In this document: piece after piece, positions 18,063 to 26,756 of the stretch
Layout of the letters: every line of letters starts with the position of its first letter
Position numbering within the stretch: position 1 is the first letter of the stretch
Origin: Methylosinus sp. Sm6
Lineage (GTDB): Bacteria; Pseudomonadota; Alphaproteobacteria; Rhizobiales; Beijerinckiaceae
DNA: 64,000 nucleotides
Direction: 5' to 3'
Assembly (NCBI RefSeq): GCF_019802345.1
Contig: NZ_JAINDZ010000019.1
Location: forward strand, 1-64,000
Made by a program: the position numbers and the translations under genes
The notes under the pieces: generated by a model
What the model saw: only the letters and a program-made list of their open reading frames with translations
What the model was told of the DNA's origin: nothing
The model's database searches: none

Positions 18063-18473
18063 ATGAAAAACAAGACAAGCTATCGCAACATGCTTCTGCG
18101 CGTCGGATCTTTCGTCCTCGTCCTCGCGACTCCTGCGCTGGCGTTGGACCTTCATGATTACGACGACGATCTGATGCGCGATCTCGACAGAACCATCAAG
18201 TTCTTCGAGCCGGACATCACCGCCCAGAATGCGTCGGCGGCCAAGGAAGACGCCGCCATCCTGCTCGAGGGTTTCCGCTATACGGAAGACTATTTCGGCA
18301 AGAAAGGCGTCGCGGACGCTGTGGCGATCTCCCGCGACGGCTCGAAGCTCGTCGATGTGGTGCTGCGCAACGTCGAAAAAGGCGATTTCGACTCTGCGGC
18401 CGCCGCCGCGCGCGATACGACGCAGGTCTGCAAATCCTGCCACGAACTCTACAAACCCCGCCTGGCCCGATGA
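18063..18473 (+). CDS. small exported class II-type cytochrome c
   Basis: A 136-residue protein with a signal peptide (MLLRVGSFVLVLATPALA region) and a single haem-c motif CKSCH at residues 123-127, very near the C-terminus. That placement is the class II (cytochrome c'-like) pattern, with a helical bundle in front. It would be a periplasmic electron or gas-ligand carrier. The ribosome binding site is weak, and an internal ATG at residue 10 is an alternative start. It lies 127 bases after the DUF1501 gene and 20 bases before the dienelactone hydrolase gene. Confidence 0.85.
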   Translation: MKNKTSYRNMLLRVGSFVLVLATPALALDLHDYDDDLMRDLDRTIKFFEPDITAQNASAAKEDAAILLEGFRYTEDYFGKKGVADAVAISRDGSKLVDVVLRNVEKGDFDSAAAAARDTTQVCKSCHELYKPRLAR

Positions 18474-18492
18474 AACCGAAGCGAGACGAACC

Positions 18493-19383
18493 ATGACGAG
18501 GAAGACTGCGCGTGATTTTCCGCCGGACGTTTTGAAGCTGTTCGATCAGTTCGTGCATGGCGACATCGATCGCCGCGGCTTCGTCGACGGCGCGAAGCGG
18601 CTGACGATCGGCGCCGCGGCGGCGGGAGCCTTTCTCGACGAGCTGCTGCCGCGCTTCGCCGAAGCGGCGCAAGTCGAGAAAAACGACCCGCGCATCGCTG
18701 GCGAGACGCTCGAAATTCCATCACCCGATGGATATGGAAAAGTGAAGGGCTATTTCGTCCATCCGGCGAAGGTCGAGGGCAAGCTGCCGACCGTGCTGGT
18801 GATTCACGAGAACCGCGGGCTCAATCCCCATATCGAGGATATCGCCCGCCGCCTCGCGCTCGAGAATTTCGTCGTTCTCGCGCCGGACGCGCTCGCGCCG
18901 CTCGGCGGCTATCCCGGCGACGAAGACAAGGCGCGCGCGCTGTTTCCGCAGCTCGATCAGGCGAAGACGCGCAACGACTTCATCGCCGCTTATGGCGCAC
19001 TGAAGAATTGCCCGATCGGCAACGGCAAGGTGGGCGCGATCGGCTTTTGCTATGGCGGCGGCGTCGTGAATTTTCTCGCGACGAAGCTTCCCGATCTCGC
19101 GGCAGGCGTGCCGTTCTATGGCGCGCAGCCCGCTGCCGAGGAGGTGGCGAAGATCAAAGCGCCGCTGCTCATCCATTATGCCGAGAGCGACGAACGCATC
19201 AACGCCGGCTGGCCGGCCTATGAAGCGGCGCTCAAAGCCGCGGGAACGCATTACCAAACTTTCATCTATCCGGGCGTTCAGCACGGCTTCAACAATGATA
19301 CGACTCCGCGCTATGATCAGGCCGCCGCCGCGCTCGCCTGGAAACGCTCCGTCGATTTCTTCAACGCCCATCTTCGGGCGTAA
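18493..19383 (+). CDS. dienelactone hydrolase family protein
   Basis: A 296-residue dienelactone hydrolase-like alpha/beta hydrolase. The nucleophile elbow is GFCYGG, with Cys as nucleophile as in the family; the acid is in AESDERI and the His in VQHGFNND. The N-terminus (FVHGDIDRRGFVDGAKRLTI, then GAAAAGAFLDELL) is a Tat-like leader as seen in YghX-type hydrolases, so export is likely. The reaction on dienelactone itself is not implied: many members act on other esters or lactones. It sits between two cytochrome genes, with short gaps (19 and 27 bases), in an apparent operon. Confidence 0.88.
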   Translation: MTRKTARDFPPDVLKLFDQFVHGDIDRRGFVDGAKRLTIGAAAAGAFLDELLPRFAEAAQVEKNDPRIAGETLEIPSPDGYGKVKGYFVHPAKVEGKLPTVLVIHENRGLNPHIEDIARRLALENFVVLAPDALAPLGGYPGDEDKARALFPQLDQAKTRNDFIAAYGALKNCPIGNGKVGAIGFCYGGGVVNFLATKLPDLAAGVPFYGAQPAAEEVAKIKAPLLIHYAESDERINAGWPAYEAALKAAGTHYQTFIYPGVQHGFNNDTTPRYDQAAAALAWKRSVDFFNAHLRA

Positions 19384-19410
19384 TCACCACGCAAGAGAAA
19401 GGTCGAATCG

Positions 19411-19926
19411 ATGCGAGCGCCGACGCTGCTCATCTCCCTCCTACTCTCCGCCGCGGCCGCCGAGGCCGCAGACGCTCCGGCGCCGCCGACCGCCGCCGCC
19501 GCGCCGGCCGTGACTCCGGCCAATGATCCCGCCTACACCTACAAGACGCTTCGCCTCAACCGCGCGGCCTTCGACGCGCTGGCCGCCAAGCCGGAGAATT
19601 TGCTGGTCCTCGATATCCGCCGTCCCGACGAGCTCACCAAAAACGGCGGCTTCCCCGTCTATCTCAGCATTCAAACCGCCGATGTGCAGAAAAGCCTGTC
19701 CTTCATTCCACGCGATCGGCTCATCGTCACCGTGTCCAACCGCGCGCATCGCGCCGGAGCGGTCGGCGATATTCTCACCGGCCTCGGCTATCGCGTGGTC
19801 GGCGCGATCGGCGTTCTCGACTATCAGGACGAAGGCGGAACCTTGACGAAAATCACGCCTCCTCCACCGAAGACCGCCACATCCTCGACCGAAGCGCCAT
19901 CCGCCGCTGCGGGAGGCGCCAAATGA
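19411..19926 (+). CDS. exported rhodanese-like protein without catalytic Cys
   Basis: A 171-residue exported protein: signal peptide to about residue 20, a Pro/Ala linker, then a rhodanese-like domain (about 40-145: NLLVLDIRRPDELTKNGGFP and the loop VTVSNRAHRAGAVGDILTGLGY). The position of the rhodanese active-site Cys is Ser in SNRAHRAG, so sulfur transfer through a persulfide is not expected. It may bind anions or act as a scaffold. Its stop overlaps the peroxiredoxin start by 4 bases, so the two are translationally coupled. The C-terminal tail is Pro/Thr/Ala-rich. Confidence 0.8.
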   Translation: MRAPTLLISLLLSAAAAEAADAPAPPTAAAAPAVTPANDPAYTYKTLRLNRAAFDALAAKPENLLVLDIRRPDELTKNGGFPVYLSIQTADVQKSLSFIPRDRLIVTVSNRAHRAGAVGDILTGLGYRVVGAIGVLDYQDEGGTLTKITPPPPKTATSSTEAPSAAAGGAK

Positions 19927-20489
19927 TCGGAACGCTGCGCGACGGCGCGCTGCTCTCGGCGCTCTGCGCGAGCCTCGCGGCGTCGCCGGCCTCGGCGGCG
20001 TTGAAGCAGGGCGCAGCGGCGCCGGATTTCACCACCGCCGCTGCGATCGGCGGCAAGGAATTCGTCTTCTCGCTCGCCGAAAGATTGAAGCAAGGGCCCG
20101 TGGTTCTCTACTTCTATCCGAAGTCCTTCACGCGCGGCTGCACGATCGAGGCGCACGAATTCGCCGATAATTACGACAATTTCGCCGCCGCGGGCGCTTC
20201 GCTCGTCGGAGTGTCGGCGGATACGATCGCGACGCAGATCGATTTTTCGACCAAGGAGTGCCGCGACAAATTCCCCGTGGCCGCCGATCCCAATCTCACG
20301 GTGATCGAGGCCTATGACGCCAAGCGTGATCGTCCGATACCGAGTGGCGCGACCGTGTCGGACCGCATCTCCTATGTTGTCACGCCCGACGGCAAGATCG
20401 GCCTCGCGCTGGTTTCCGCCGATCCGCTCGAACATGTGGCGGCGACGCTCGCATTCGTCCGCAAATGGCGAAGCGAGCATCCACGCTGA
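19923..20489 (+). CDS. exported peroxiredoxin (AhpC/TSA, Bcp-like)
   Basis: A 188-residue peroxiredoxin with a signal peptide (cut near ASA-AL, residue 25). The thioredoxin-fold core shows APDFTTAAAIGG, YFYPKSFTRGCT with the peroxidatic Cys73, and a second Cys near residue 112 (KECRDKF). The Bcp-type resolving Cys five residues after the first is His here, so it is 1-Cys or uses the later Cys. It would reduce peroxides in the periplasm, perhaps fed by the adjacent cytochromes. It is coupled to the rhodanese-like gene by a 4-base overlap. Confidence 0.87.
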   Translation: MIGTLRDGALLSALCASLAASPASAALKQGAAAPDFTTAAAIGGKEFVFSLAERLKQGPVVLYFYPKSFTRGCTIEAHEFADNYDNFAAAGASLVGVSADTIATQIDFSTKECRDKFPVAADPNLTVIEAYDAKRDRPIPSGATVSDRISYVVTPDGKIGLALVSADPLEHVAATLAFVRKWRSEHPR

Positions 20490-20516
20490 TCTGCTTCACC
20501 GAGAGAAGGAACGATT

Positions 20517-21023
20517 ATGGACTTGTCTTCGAAACGCGCACGCCTGTTCGTCACGAGTGGAATGGCTGTCGTCTGCCTCGGCCTCGCAGCCTCGTCCTTT
20601 GCTCAGACCGCGCAGGCGCCCGCCGGTCCGTCCGCCGCGAAGATCGCCGTCGAGAATCGCAGAGCGGCGTTCACTCTCATCGGCAATTCCTTCCGCTGGT
20701 TCGGAGCGGCGGCCAAGGGCGCCGCGCCCTATGACGAAGCCGAGGCGAAGAAGCGCGCCTCTCGCATCGGCTTCCTCGTCAATTTTCTCGATGACGCATT
20801 TCCGGAAGATTCCAATCTCGGAGAGCCGGCCAGCAAGGCGAAAGGCGACGCCTGGACCAATCGTGCGGACTTCGAGAAGAAGCTCGCGGCGTTCAAGGCG
20901 AACGCCCGCGCGTTCGAGCAGACGGTCGCCAATGAGAAGGGCGCGACGGACGGCTTCAAGGCGGCGGTCGCCTCGCTCGGGCAGGACTGCAAAGGCTGCC
21001 ATGATTCCTACAAGCTGAAATAA
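20517..21023 (+). CDS. exported cytochrome c'-like protein
   Basis: A 168-residue protein with a signal peptide (to about residue 29, SSFAQ) and a C-terminal CKGCH haem motif at 158-162, typical of class II cytochromes c (four-helix c' family). Cytochromes c' bind NO or act as electron carriers in the periplasm. A good ribosome binding site (GAAGGAA) precedes the ATG. The cytochrome b561 gene starts 17 bases downstream, a pairing often seen in which the membrane b-type cytochrome exchanges electrons with the soluble c'. Confidence 0.9.
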   Translation: MDLSSKRARLFVTSGMAVVCLGLAASSFAQTAQAPAGPSAAKIAVENRRAAFTLIGNSFRWFGAAAKGAAPYDEAEAKKRASRIGFLVNFLDDAFPEDSNLGEPASKAKGDAWTNRADFEKKLAAFKANARAFEQTVANEKGATDGFKAAVASLGQDCKGCHDSYKLK

Positions 21024-21039
21024 CGCGCGCGACCGGCGA

Positions 21040-21789
21040 ATGACCATCATCGACGAGCAGAGACCGCAAGCCCAGTCGGCGGCCGAGGCGCCGCCCCGGA
21101 CGACGCGACTCGTCTGGGATCTCCCGGTGCGGCTCGTTCACTGGTCTCTGGTGATCTCGTTCGTCGGCGCTTTCATTACCAATAAGCTCGGCGTCGCCTG
21201 GTTCGACTGGCATGTCCGGTTCGGATACGGCGTTCTCGCGCTGGTCGCTTTTCGCATTCTCTGGGGATTTTTCGGGACCAAGCATGCGCGATTTGCGAGC
21301 TTCGTAACGCCGCTCGGAGAGACGCTGCGCTATCTGCGTCGCTTGGCGCGGGGCGCGCCGACCGCCTACGCCGGACATAATCCACTCGGCGCTCTGATGG
21401 TCGTGGCGCTTCTGCTCGGACTCGGCGCACAGGCCGGGCTGGGGTTGTTCTCGGACGACGAGATCTTCAATGCCGGCCCGTTCGCCGGGCTGATCGGCAA
21501 GGAAACAAGCCTCGCGCTCACATCGCTGCACGCGCGCGGCTTTTATCTGTTGGCGGCGGCGGTCGCGGCGCATGTCGCCGCGGTGCTGGCGCATGTGTTC
21601 ATCAAGCGCGACAATCTCGTGCGCGCCATGATCACCGGCCGCAAGGCGGCCCATAAGGTTCCGGCGCAAGACGAGATCGCCCATTCCCGCCTCGTGGCGG
21701 CGATGGCGCTCGTGCTCGTCGTCGCGGCGGTCTTCGCTGTCGCGAGTTCCTTCGTCCCTGTCGCCGAGGCGAATGCCGACGCTTTCTGA
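21040..21789 (+). CDS. cytochrome b561-type membrane protein
   Basis: A 249-residue inner-membrane protein of the prokaryotic cytochrome b561 / Ni-Fe hydrogenase b-subunit family. It starts with the typical WDLPVRLVHWSLVISF helix; haem-ligating His residues are in VHW, DWHVRFGYG and LHARGFYLLAAAVAAHVAAV. About five membrane segments are visible. It would pass electrons between the quinone pool and the periplasmic cytochromes. It is the last gene of the cluster and is followed by a clear terminator at 21820. Confidence 0.9.
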   Translation: MTIIDEQRPQAQSAAEAPPRTTRLVWDLPVRLVHWSLVISFVGAFITNKLGVAWFDWHVRFGYGVLALVAFRILWGFFGTKHARFASFVTPLGETLRYLRRLARGAPTAYAGHNPLGALMVVALLLGLGAQAGLGLFSDDEIFNAGPFAGLIGKETSLALTSLHARGFYLLAAAVAAHVAAVLAHVFIKRDNLVRAMITGRKAAHKVPAQDEIAHSRLVAAMALVLVVAAVFAVASSFVPVAEANADAF

Positions 21790-21819
21790 AGATGCGACTC
21801 CCTCCCCGATGAACTTTTT

Positions 21820-21845
21820 AGATCGCGCGTCGCGCGATCTTTTTT
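21820..21845 (+). terminator. rho-independent terminator after cytochrome b561
   Basis: AGATCGCGCG and CGCGCGATCT are perfect inverted arms around one base, followed directly by TTTTT. It closes the exported redox cluster. Confidence 0.8.
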
Positions 21846-21941
21846 GCGTCGAGTGTGTCGCGTTCGCAACGGCCGGCGAGATTCTCCGCTTTGCTTTCCG
21901 ATTCCGCGCGCCCGTCGATGACTTTGGGCTTGACCGCAGCT

Positions 21942-21970
21942 AGTATAGCTACAAACTAAGTAGATATACT
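21942..21970. promoter_or_regulatory. inverted repeat upstream of TonB receptor gene
   Basis: AGTATAGCTAC and GTAGATATACT are inverted 11-base arms with one mismatch and a 7-base spacer. It ends 16 bases before the receptor ATG, and TTGACC at 21930-21935 lies just upstream. The site would block or control the promoter and shares the TAT/ATA-rich core of the sites at 13974 and 24590. Confidence 0.5.
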
Positions 21971-21986
21971 GGCGACGGAGAGTGGG

Positions 21987-24416
21987 ATGGTCGGTGCATC
22001 GTATCGTGAGCGGCTTTTGTCCAGCGTGCGTTTCGTCCCCTGCGCAGTGTTGAGCGGCGTGATCCTCGGAGCGATCGCGCCTTCGGCCAGCGCCGAGGAT
22101 GCGCAAGTGGAGGAAGTCAAGGTGACGGCGCGTCACCGAGAGGAAAAGGCGCAGGACGTGCCGCAGCCCGTCGCCGTCGTCGGCGGCAAGACGGCCGATC
22201 GCGAACATATCGAAAGGCTGCAGGAGTTCGGCCAGAAGGTTCCGAATTTCGGCTTCTTCGTCGGCAATCCGCGTGGATCGGGCGCAAATATCCGCGGCAC
22301 CTCCGGCGCGTTCACCAGCGCCGACGGCGCCGAGAGCGCGGTCGGCTTCATCGTCGACAATGTCTTCTACACGCACACCGGCTTTCAATGGGCCGATTAT
22401 GTCGACCTTCAATCCTTGGAAGTGGCGCGCGGTCCGCAAGGCACGCTGCTCGGCAAGAACACGACCGCCGGCGCCGTGGTGATCCACACGCAGCTGCCGT
22501 CCTTCACGCGCTCTGCGACATTGGAGACATCCTTCGGCAATCGCGGCCGCATCATCGAGAAGCTCAACGTCACCGGTCCGCTCATCGAGGACACGCTCGC
22601 CTATCGCGTCACGTTCTTTCTCGACAAGAGCGGCGGCTTCATCCACGACAAGGTCACGGGAGCCGGCCTCCTTAATAATAATCGCTGGGGCGTCCGCGGG
22701 CAGCTCCTCTACACCGGCGACAATTTCACCGACCGGCTCATCTTCGAGCGGCTGCGCTCCGACGAATACAATAATTATACCGCCCTTTGGGGGGACTCCA
22801 TTCCCTATTTCGCCAATGGCGCGCCGGCGCGGCAGTTCAGCCAGAATGTCGCGAGCCGCCTCGGCAAGCCCATTCTCGGCTTCGATCCCTATAGCCCCTA
22901 TCTCACCCGTCTCGGCAATCTCGATCAGCGCACGCATGGGCTCTCGAACGAGATCAATTTTCAGCTGGGCGAGAACACTGTCACCTCGGTGAGCGCATGG
23001 CGAGAGTTCATTCTCCATCCGCGCAACTCGCTCGGATCCGCCTATGGCAACGAGCTGGAGATCGTGTCCACCGCCTTCGACACTTATGTCGACCAATATT
23101 CGCAGGAGCTACGCCTCGCCTCGCCGAAGGAGCAGATATTCGAATGGCAGGTGGGCTTCTACGGCCTGCGCGAAATGATCTGGTCCAATCGCCATGACGA
23201 TTTCGGCTCCGACTCCGCGCAATGGTACGCCAATGACATCAACGCCAATCCCGCCCTCTTGAACGGCGTGGTCGCGCATCAAGACGGCAAGGCGACGACG
23301 ACGAGCTTCGCGGGCTTCGGCCAGGGAACCTGGCATATCGACGAGCAATTGGCCGTGACCCTCGGCTTGCGCGACACTTATGAAATCAAGACCGGCTCCG
23401 ACTTCGGATGGGTGAGCGGCTTCAATCCCGCTTTCACGGTGCAGCAGACGCTGGCGGCGGTCGCGCAGGCCAAGGGCGGCATCGCGCTGTTCGATTCGGG
23501 GGGGCAGTGGAAGGACAATAATTCGCTGTCCGGGCTCATCAATCCGTCCTATCGCTACAATGAGAACATCCTGGTGTATGGCTCTGTCGCGCGGGGCGAA
23601 AAATCCGGCGCGGTCAACACCAATGCGCTTCCCATTCTCGACGGCGCCCGCAATTACGTAGGCTTTCAACCGGTCATCATCAAGCCGGAGATCACCTGGG
23701 ATTATGAGCTCGGCGCCAAGACCAACTGGCTCGACGGCAAGCTCGTCCTCAACGCCAATCTCTATTGGCAGGACACGTTCAATTTCCAGACGACGCTCGT
23801 CAACACGGATTACGTCGACGCAGCCGGCGTTCCAATCACCAACACCTATCTCGGCAATATCGGACATGTCCGCTTTCGCGGCGTCGAATTCGACGGGAAA
23901 TGGAGTCCGTTCGAGCGCTTCTGGCTGACCTTCTCCGGCGCGCTCACCGAGGTTCGCTATATCGATCACAAGAAGGGCCCGCGACCGGCCGATTGGCAGT
24001 TCACGGGCGCGCCCGCATTCCTCGATCTCTCGGGCACCAAGGCGACCGGCGTCTCGCCTTTGTCTTTCAATGTCGGCTTCAGCTATGATCATCCGCTCGG
24101 CGCGGCTTTCAGAGACGCCGGCTTCGATCAGCCGGTCACCGCCTACACTTATGTCAATGCCGCGTGGAAGGACACGACGCCATTCACGACGCCCTGGTCG
24201 ATCTACAAGCTGGAGCAGAGGCCGTATACGCTCGTCAACGCCGGCATCGGCGTTCGCACCGACGACGATCGCTATAATCTCTTCTTCTGGGTGAAGAACC
24301 TCTTCGACGAGCGCTATCGCACCAATATCGCGATGTCGACGGGCAGCTCGCCGAATTCGATGAACTTCGGCGATCCGCGCTGGTTCGGCGGGACCCTGCG
24401 CGTGAAGCTCGAGTGA
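21987..24416 (+). CDS. TonB-dependent outer-membrane receptor
   Basis: An 809-residue TonB-dependent receptor. It has a signal peptide (cut near ASAED, residue 34), a TonB-box-like EVKVTARHREE, an N-terminal plug (about residues 50-160, with LQSLEVARGPQGTLLGKNTT, then AGAVV), and a long beta-barrel ending in Arg-Trp-Phe-Gly-Gly-Thr-Leu-Arg-Val-Lys-Leu-Glu. It resembles the broad group of receptors for Fe complexes and small organic ligands. The substrate cannot be read. It has its own upstream inverted repeat and is followed by a terminator-like hairpin and by tonB-exbB-exbD, so the whole transport system is encoded locally. Confidence 0.92.
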   Translation: MVGASYRERLLSSVRFVPCAVLSGVILGAIAPSASAEDAQVEEVKVTARHREEKAQDVPQPVAVVGGKTADREHIERLQEFGQKVPNFGFFVGNPRGSGANIRGTSGAFTSADGAESAVGFIVDNVFYTHTGFQWADYVDLQSLEVARGPQGTLLGKNTTAGAVVIHTQLPSFTRSATLETSFGNRGRIIEKLNVTGPLIEDTLAYRVTFFLDKSGGFIHDKVTGAGLLNNNRWGVRGQLLYTGDNFTDRLIFERLRSDEYNNYTALWGDSIPYFANGAPARQFSQNVASRLGKPILGFDPYSPYLTRLGNLDQRTHGLSNEINFQLGENTVTSVSAWREFILHPRNSLGSAYGNELEIVSTAFDTYVDQYSQELRLASPKEQIFEWQVGFYGLREMIWSNRHDDFGSDSAQWYANDINANPALLNGVVAHQDGKATTTSFAGFGQGTWHIDEQLAVTLGLRDTYEIKTGSDFGWVSGFNPAFTVQQTLAAVAQAKGGIALFDSGGQWKDNNSLSGLINPSYRYNENILVYGSVARGEKSGAVNTNALPILDGARNYVGFQPVIIKPEITWDYELGAKTNWLDGKLVLNANLYWQDTFNFQTTLVNTDYVDAAGVPITNTYLGNIGHVRFRGVEFDGKWSPFERFWLTFSGALTEVRYIDHKKGPRPADWQFTGAPAFLDLSGTKATGVSPLSFNVGFSYDHPLGAAFRDAGFDQPVTAYTYVNAAWKDTTPFTTPWSIYKLEQRPYTLVNAGIGVRTDDDRYNLFFWVKNLFDERYRTNIAMSTGSSPNSMNFGDPRWFGGTLRVKLE

Positions 24417-24492
24417 TCGGAGATCGGACGCAACCGCGATTGTCGGATGTGTGCGCCGTGCGCAAACGCGCTCGCTCGATCGATGACGAGGC

Positions 24493-24529
24493 TCGAAGGG
24501 ACAAAGGGGAACAGCTCCTTTGTCCCTTC
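24493..24529 (+). terminator. strong hairpin after the TonB receptor gene
   Basis: CGAAGGGACAAAGG and CCTTTGTCCCTTCG are perfect 14-base arms with a 9-base loop. There is no T-tract, so termination is probable but not certain. Confidence 0.6.
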
Positions 24530-24589
24530 GTCGCGACAGGCTTCTCGGCGCCGTCAATTCGCCCCACCGAGACGCGTCTCGTAAATAAG

Positions 24590-24606
24590 CCTATTGCATC
24601 GATAGG
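24590..24606. promoter_or_regulatory. CCTAT-N7-ATAGG inverted repeat before tonB
   Basis: Inverted CCTAT/ATAGG arms about 50 bases upstream of the tonB start, in an AT-rich stretch. The arms match the centre of the palindrome at 13974 (CCTAT/ATAGG), with a longer spacer. Confidence 0.4.
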
Positions 24607-24654
24607 ATTTATATTGTGTAATGACTCTCACATTCGGCAAGGGGGAATTGATCG

Positions 24655-25407
24655 ATGTCGTTGGCGACCGCGGCGAGATATGCTCCGCCCCTCCAAGAGC
24701 TTGCTTTCGATGACGACGCGTCGGGAGCGCAGGGCCTTCTGCGAGCGTCGCCCCCGCGCGCGAATTACGCCGCGCGTTGCGGCGCCGTCATTCTTTATGC
24801 GCTCGCCTTCGCGGCGATCGTGTCGGTCGGCTTCAGCGTCGACAACAAGCCCGTCGAAGAGCTGAGCGTGATCGAGCTCGCGCCGATTCCGGTGGACGAG
24901 ACGCCGGAGGAGGAAACGCCTCCGCCTGCCGAGCCCGACCTGCCGGAGCCGCCGCCGCCCGCGCCGGAGGCGGTCGAGCCGCTTCCGCAAGTGAAGCCGC
25001 CGCCGCCGAAGCCAGCTCCAAAGCCGAAAGTCGAAAAGGAGCGACCGCGCCACGAGCCGCGGCCGGCGGCGGAGCGCACTAGGGCGAGCGGGCCCCGCGT
25101 CGACGCTCCGGCGGCGCGCGCGCCCACTCCGGTCGGCGCTACGCCTTCGGCGATCGCCAATGTGTTTCACGCGTGCATGCAGAGAGCGGCAGCCAACGCC
25201 TATCCGGAAGCGCAGTCTCCGCGCAGGGCGCACATCGGCTATCACGCGACATTCAGCGCGACTGGTTCGCTCGTCTCCTATTCGATCGTGTCATCGGGCA
25301 ACGCCGCATTCGATGCGGTCGCCAACCGACTCGCCGCACGCTGCGGCACGGTTCCCGCGCCGGGCAAGACGGTTACGCTGCCTGGGGCAATTACCTTCAG
25401 TCCCTGA
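24655..25407 (+). CDS. tonB: TonB-family energy transducer
   Basis: A 250-residue TonB-like protein. It has a cytoplasmic N-terminus, one membrane helix (about residues 43-60, AVILYALAFAAIVSVGF), a long Pro/Glu/Lys-rich spacer (about 70-150) and a C-terminal domain (about 165-250: YHATFSATGSLVSYSIVSSG). It transmits the ExbBD proton-motive force to outer-membrane receptors. AAGGGGG precedes the ATG. It is the first gene of a tonB-exbB-exbD operon directly after a receptor gene. The C-terminal domain is short and diverged from E. coli TonB. Confidence 0.88.
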   Translation: MSLATAARYAPPLQELAFDDDASGAQGLLRASPPRANYAARCGAVILYALAFAAIVSVGFSVDNKPVEELSVIELAPIPVDETPEEETPPPAEPDLPEPPPPAPEAVEPLPQVKPPPPKPAPKPKVEKERPRHEPRPAAERTRASGPRVDAPAARAPTPVGATPSAIANVFHACMQRAAANAYPEAQSPRRAHIGYHATFSATGSLVSYSIVSSGNAAFDAVANRLAARCGTVPAPGKTVTLPGAITFSP

Positions 25408-25449
25408 CATCTCGCAACCTCTGTCTCTCTGCTGAAAGGCCATCCATCC

Positions 25450-26167
<718 letters not shown>

Positions 26168-26187
<20 letters not shown>

Positions 26188-26617
26188 GAACGACTCCGAT
26201 TTCGAACCGCAGCCGATCGCGGATATCAATGTCACGCCGCTCGTCGACGTCATGCTCGTTCTGCTGATCGTATTCATGGTCGCGGCGCCGCTGATGACGG
26301 CGGGCGTTCCGGTCGATCTGCCGAAGACGCAGGCCAAGCAGCTCGACGATCAGCAGCCGCCGATCGTGGTGAGCGTGGACGCCAATGGCGCCTTCTTCGT
26401 CGATAAGCGCGAAGCGGGCGCCAATGAGGGGCTTCTGGCCCTCTTGCAGGAGAGCAGCGGCGGCGCGAAGGACCGGCGCGTCCATATTCGCGCGGACAAG
26501 GCCGTGCCCTATGGCAAGGTCGCCGAAGCGATGGGCGTCATCAGCTCGGCCGGCTACGCCAAGGTCGCGCTCGTGTCCGAGGCGGCGCCGGGCGGCGCCA
26601 GAGCCGCGTCGCGCTGA
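26168..26617 (+). CDS. exbD: ExbD proton-channel subunit
   Basis: A 149-residue ExbD/TolR protein. It has an N-terminal cytoplasmic stretch, one membrane helix ([20 protein letters not shown]) with the essential Asp in LVDVML (about residue 27), and a periplasmic domain. The start is set by AGGGAGA upstream and by the family's usual MAF/MAM start. It overlaps exbB by 20 bases. It is followed by a hairpin at 26635. Confidence 0.93.
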
Positions 26618-26634
26618 GCTTGGGCCGCCTGCGG

Positions 26635-26661
26635 GGCGCCGGCTCTAAACAGGCCGGCGCC
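26635..26661 (+). terminator. hairpin after exbD
   Basis: GGCGCCGGC and GCCGGCGCC are perfect 9-base arms with a 9-base loop, 17 bases after the exbD stop. No T-tract follows, so its strength as a terminator is uncertain. Confidence 0.5.
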
Positions 26662-26756
26662 GCCGGGACAGCGAAAGGTGTTCCCATTTCAGGCGCAAAT
26701 GTCGCGCCAGTGAGGACGGAACTGGGAACTCAGATGTAATTGCATTGTCCATATAT

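Noticed and set aside
16104-18494. 796-residue minus-strand open frame
   Set aside because: Antisense to the DUF1501 and cytochrome genes; no motif or ribosome binding site.
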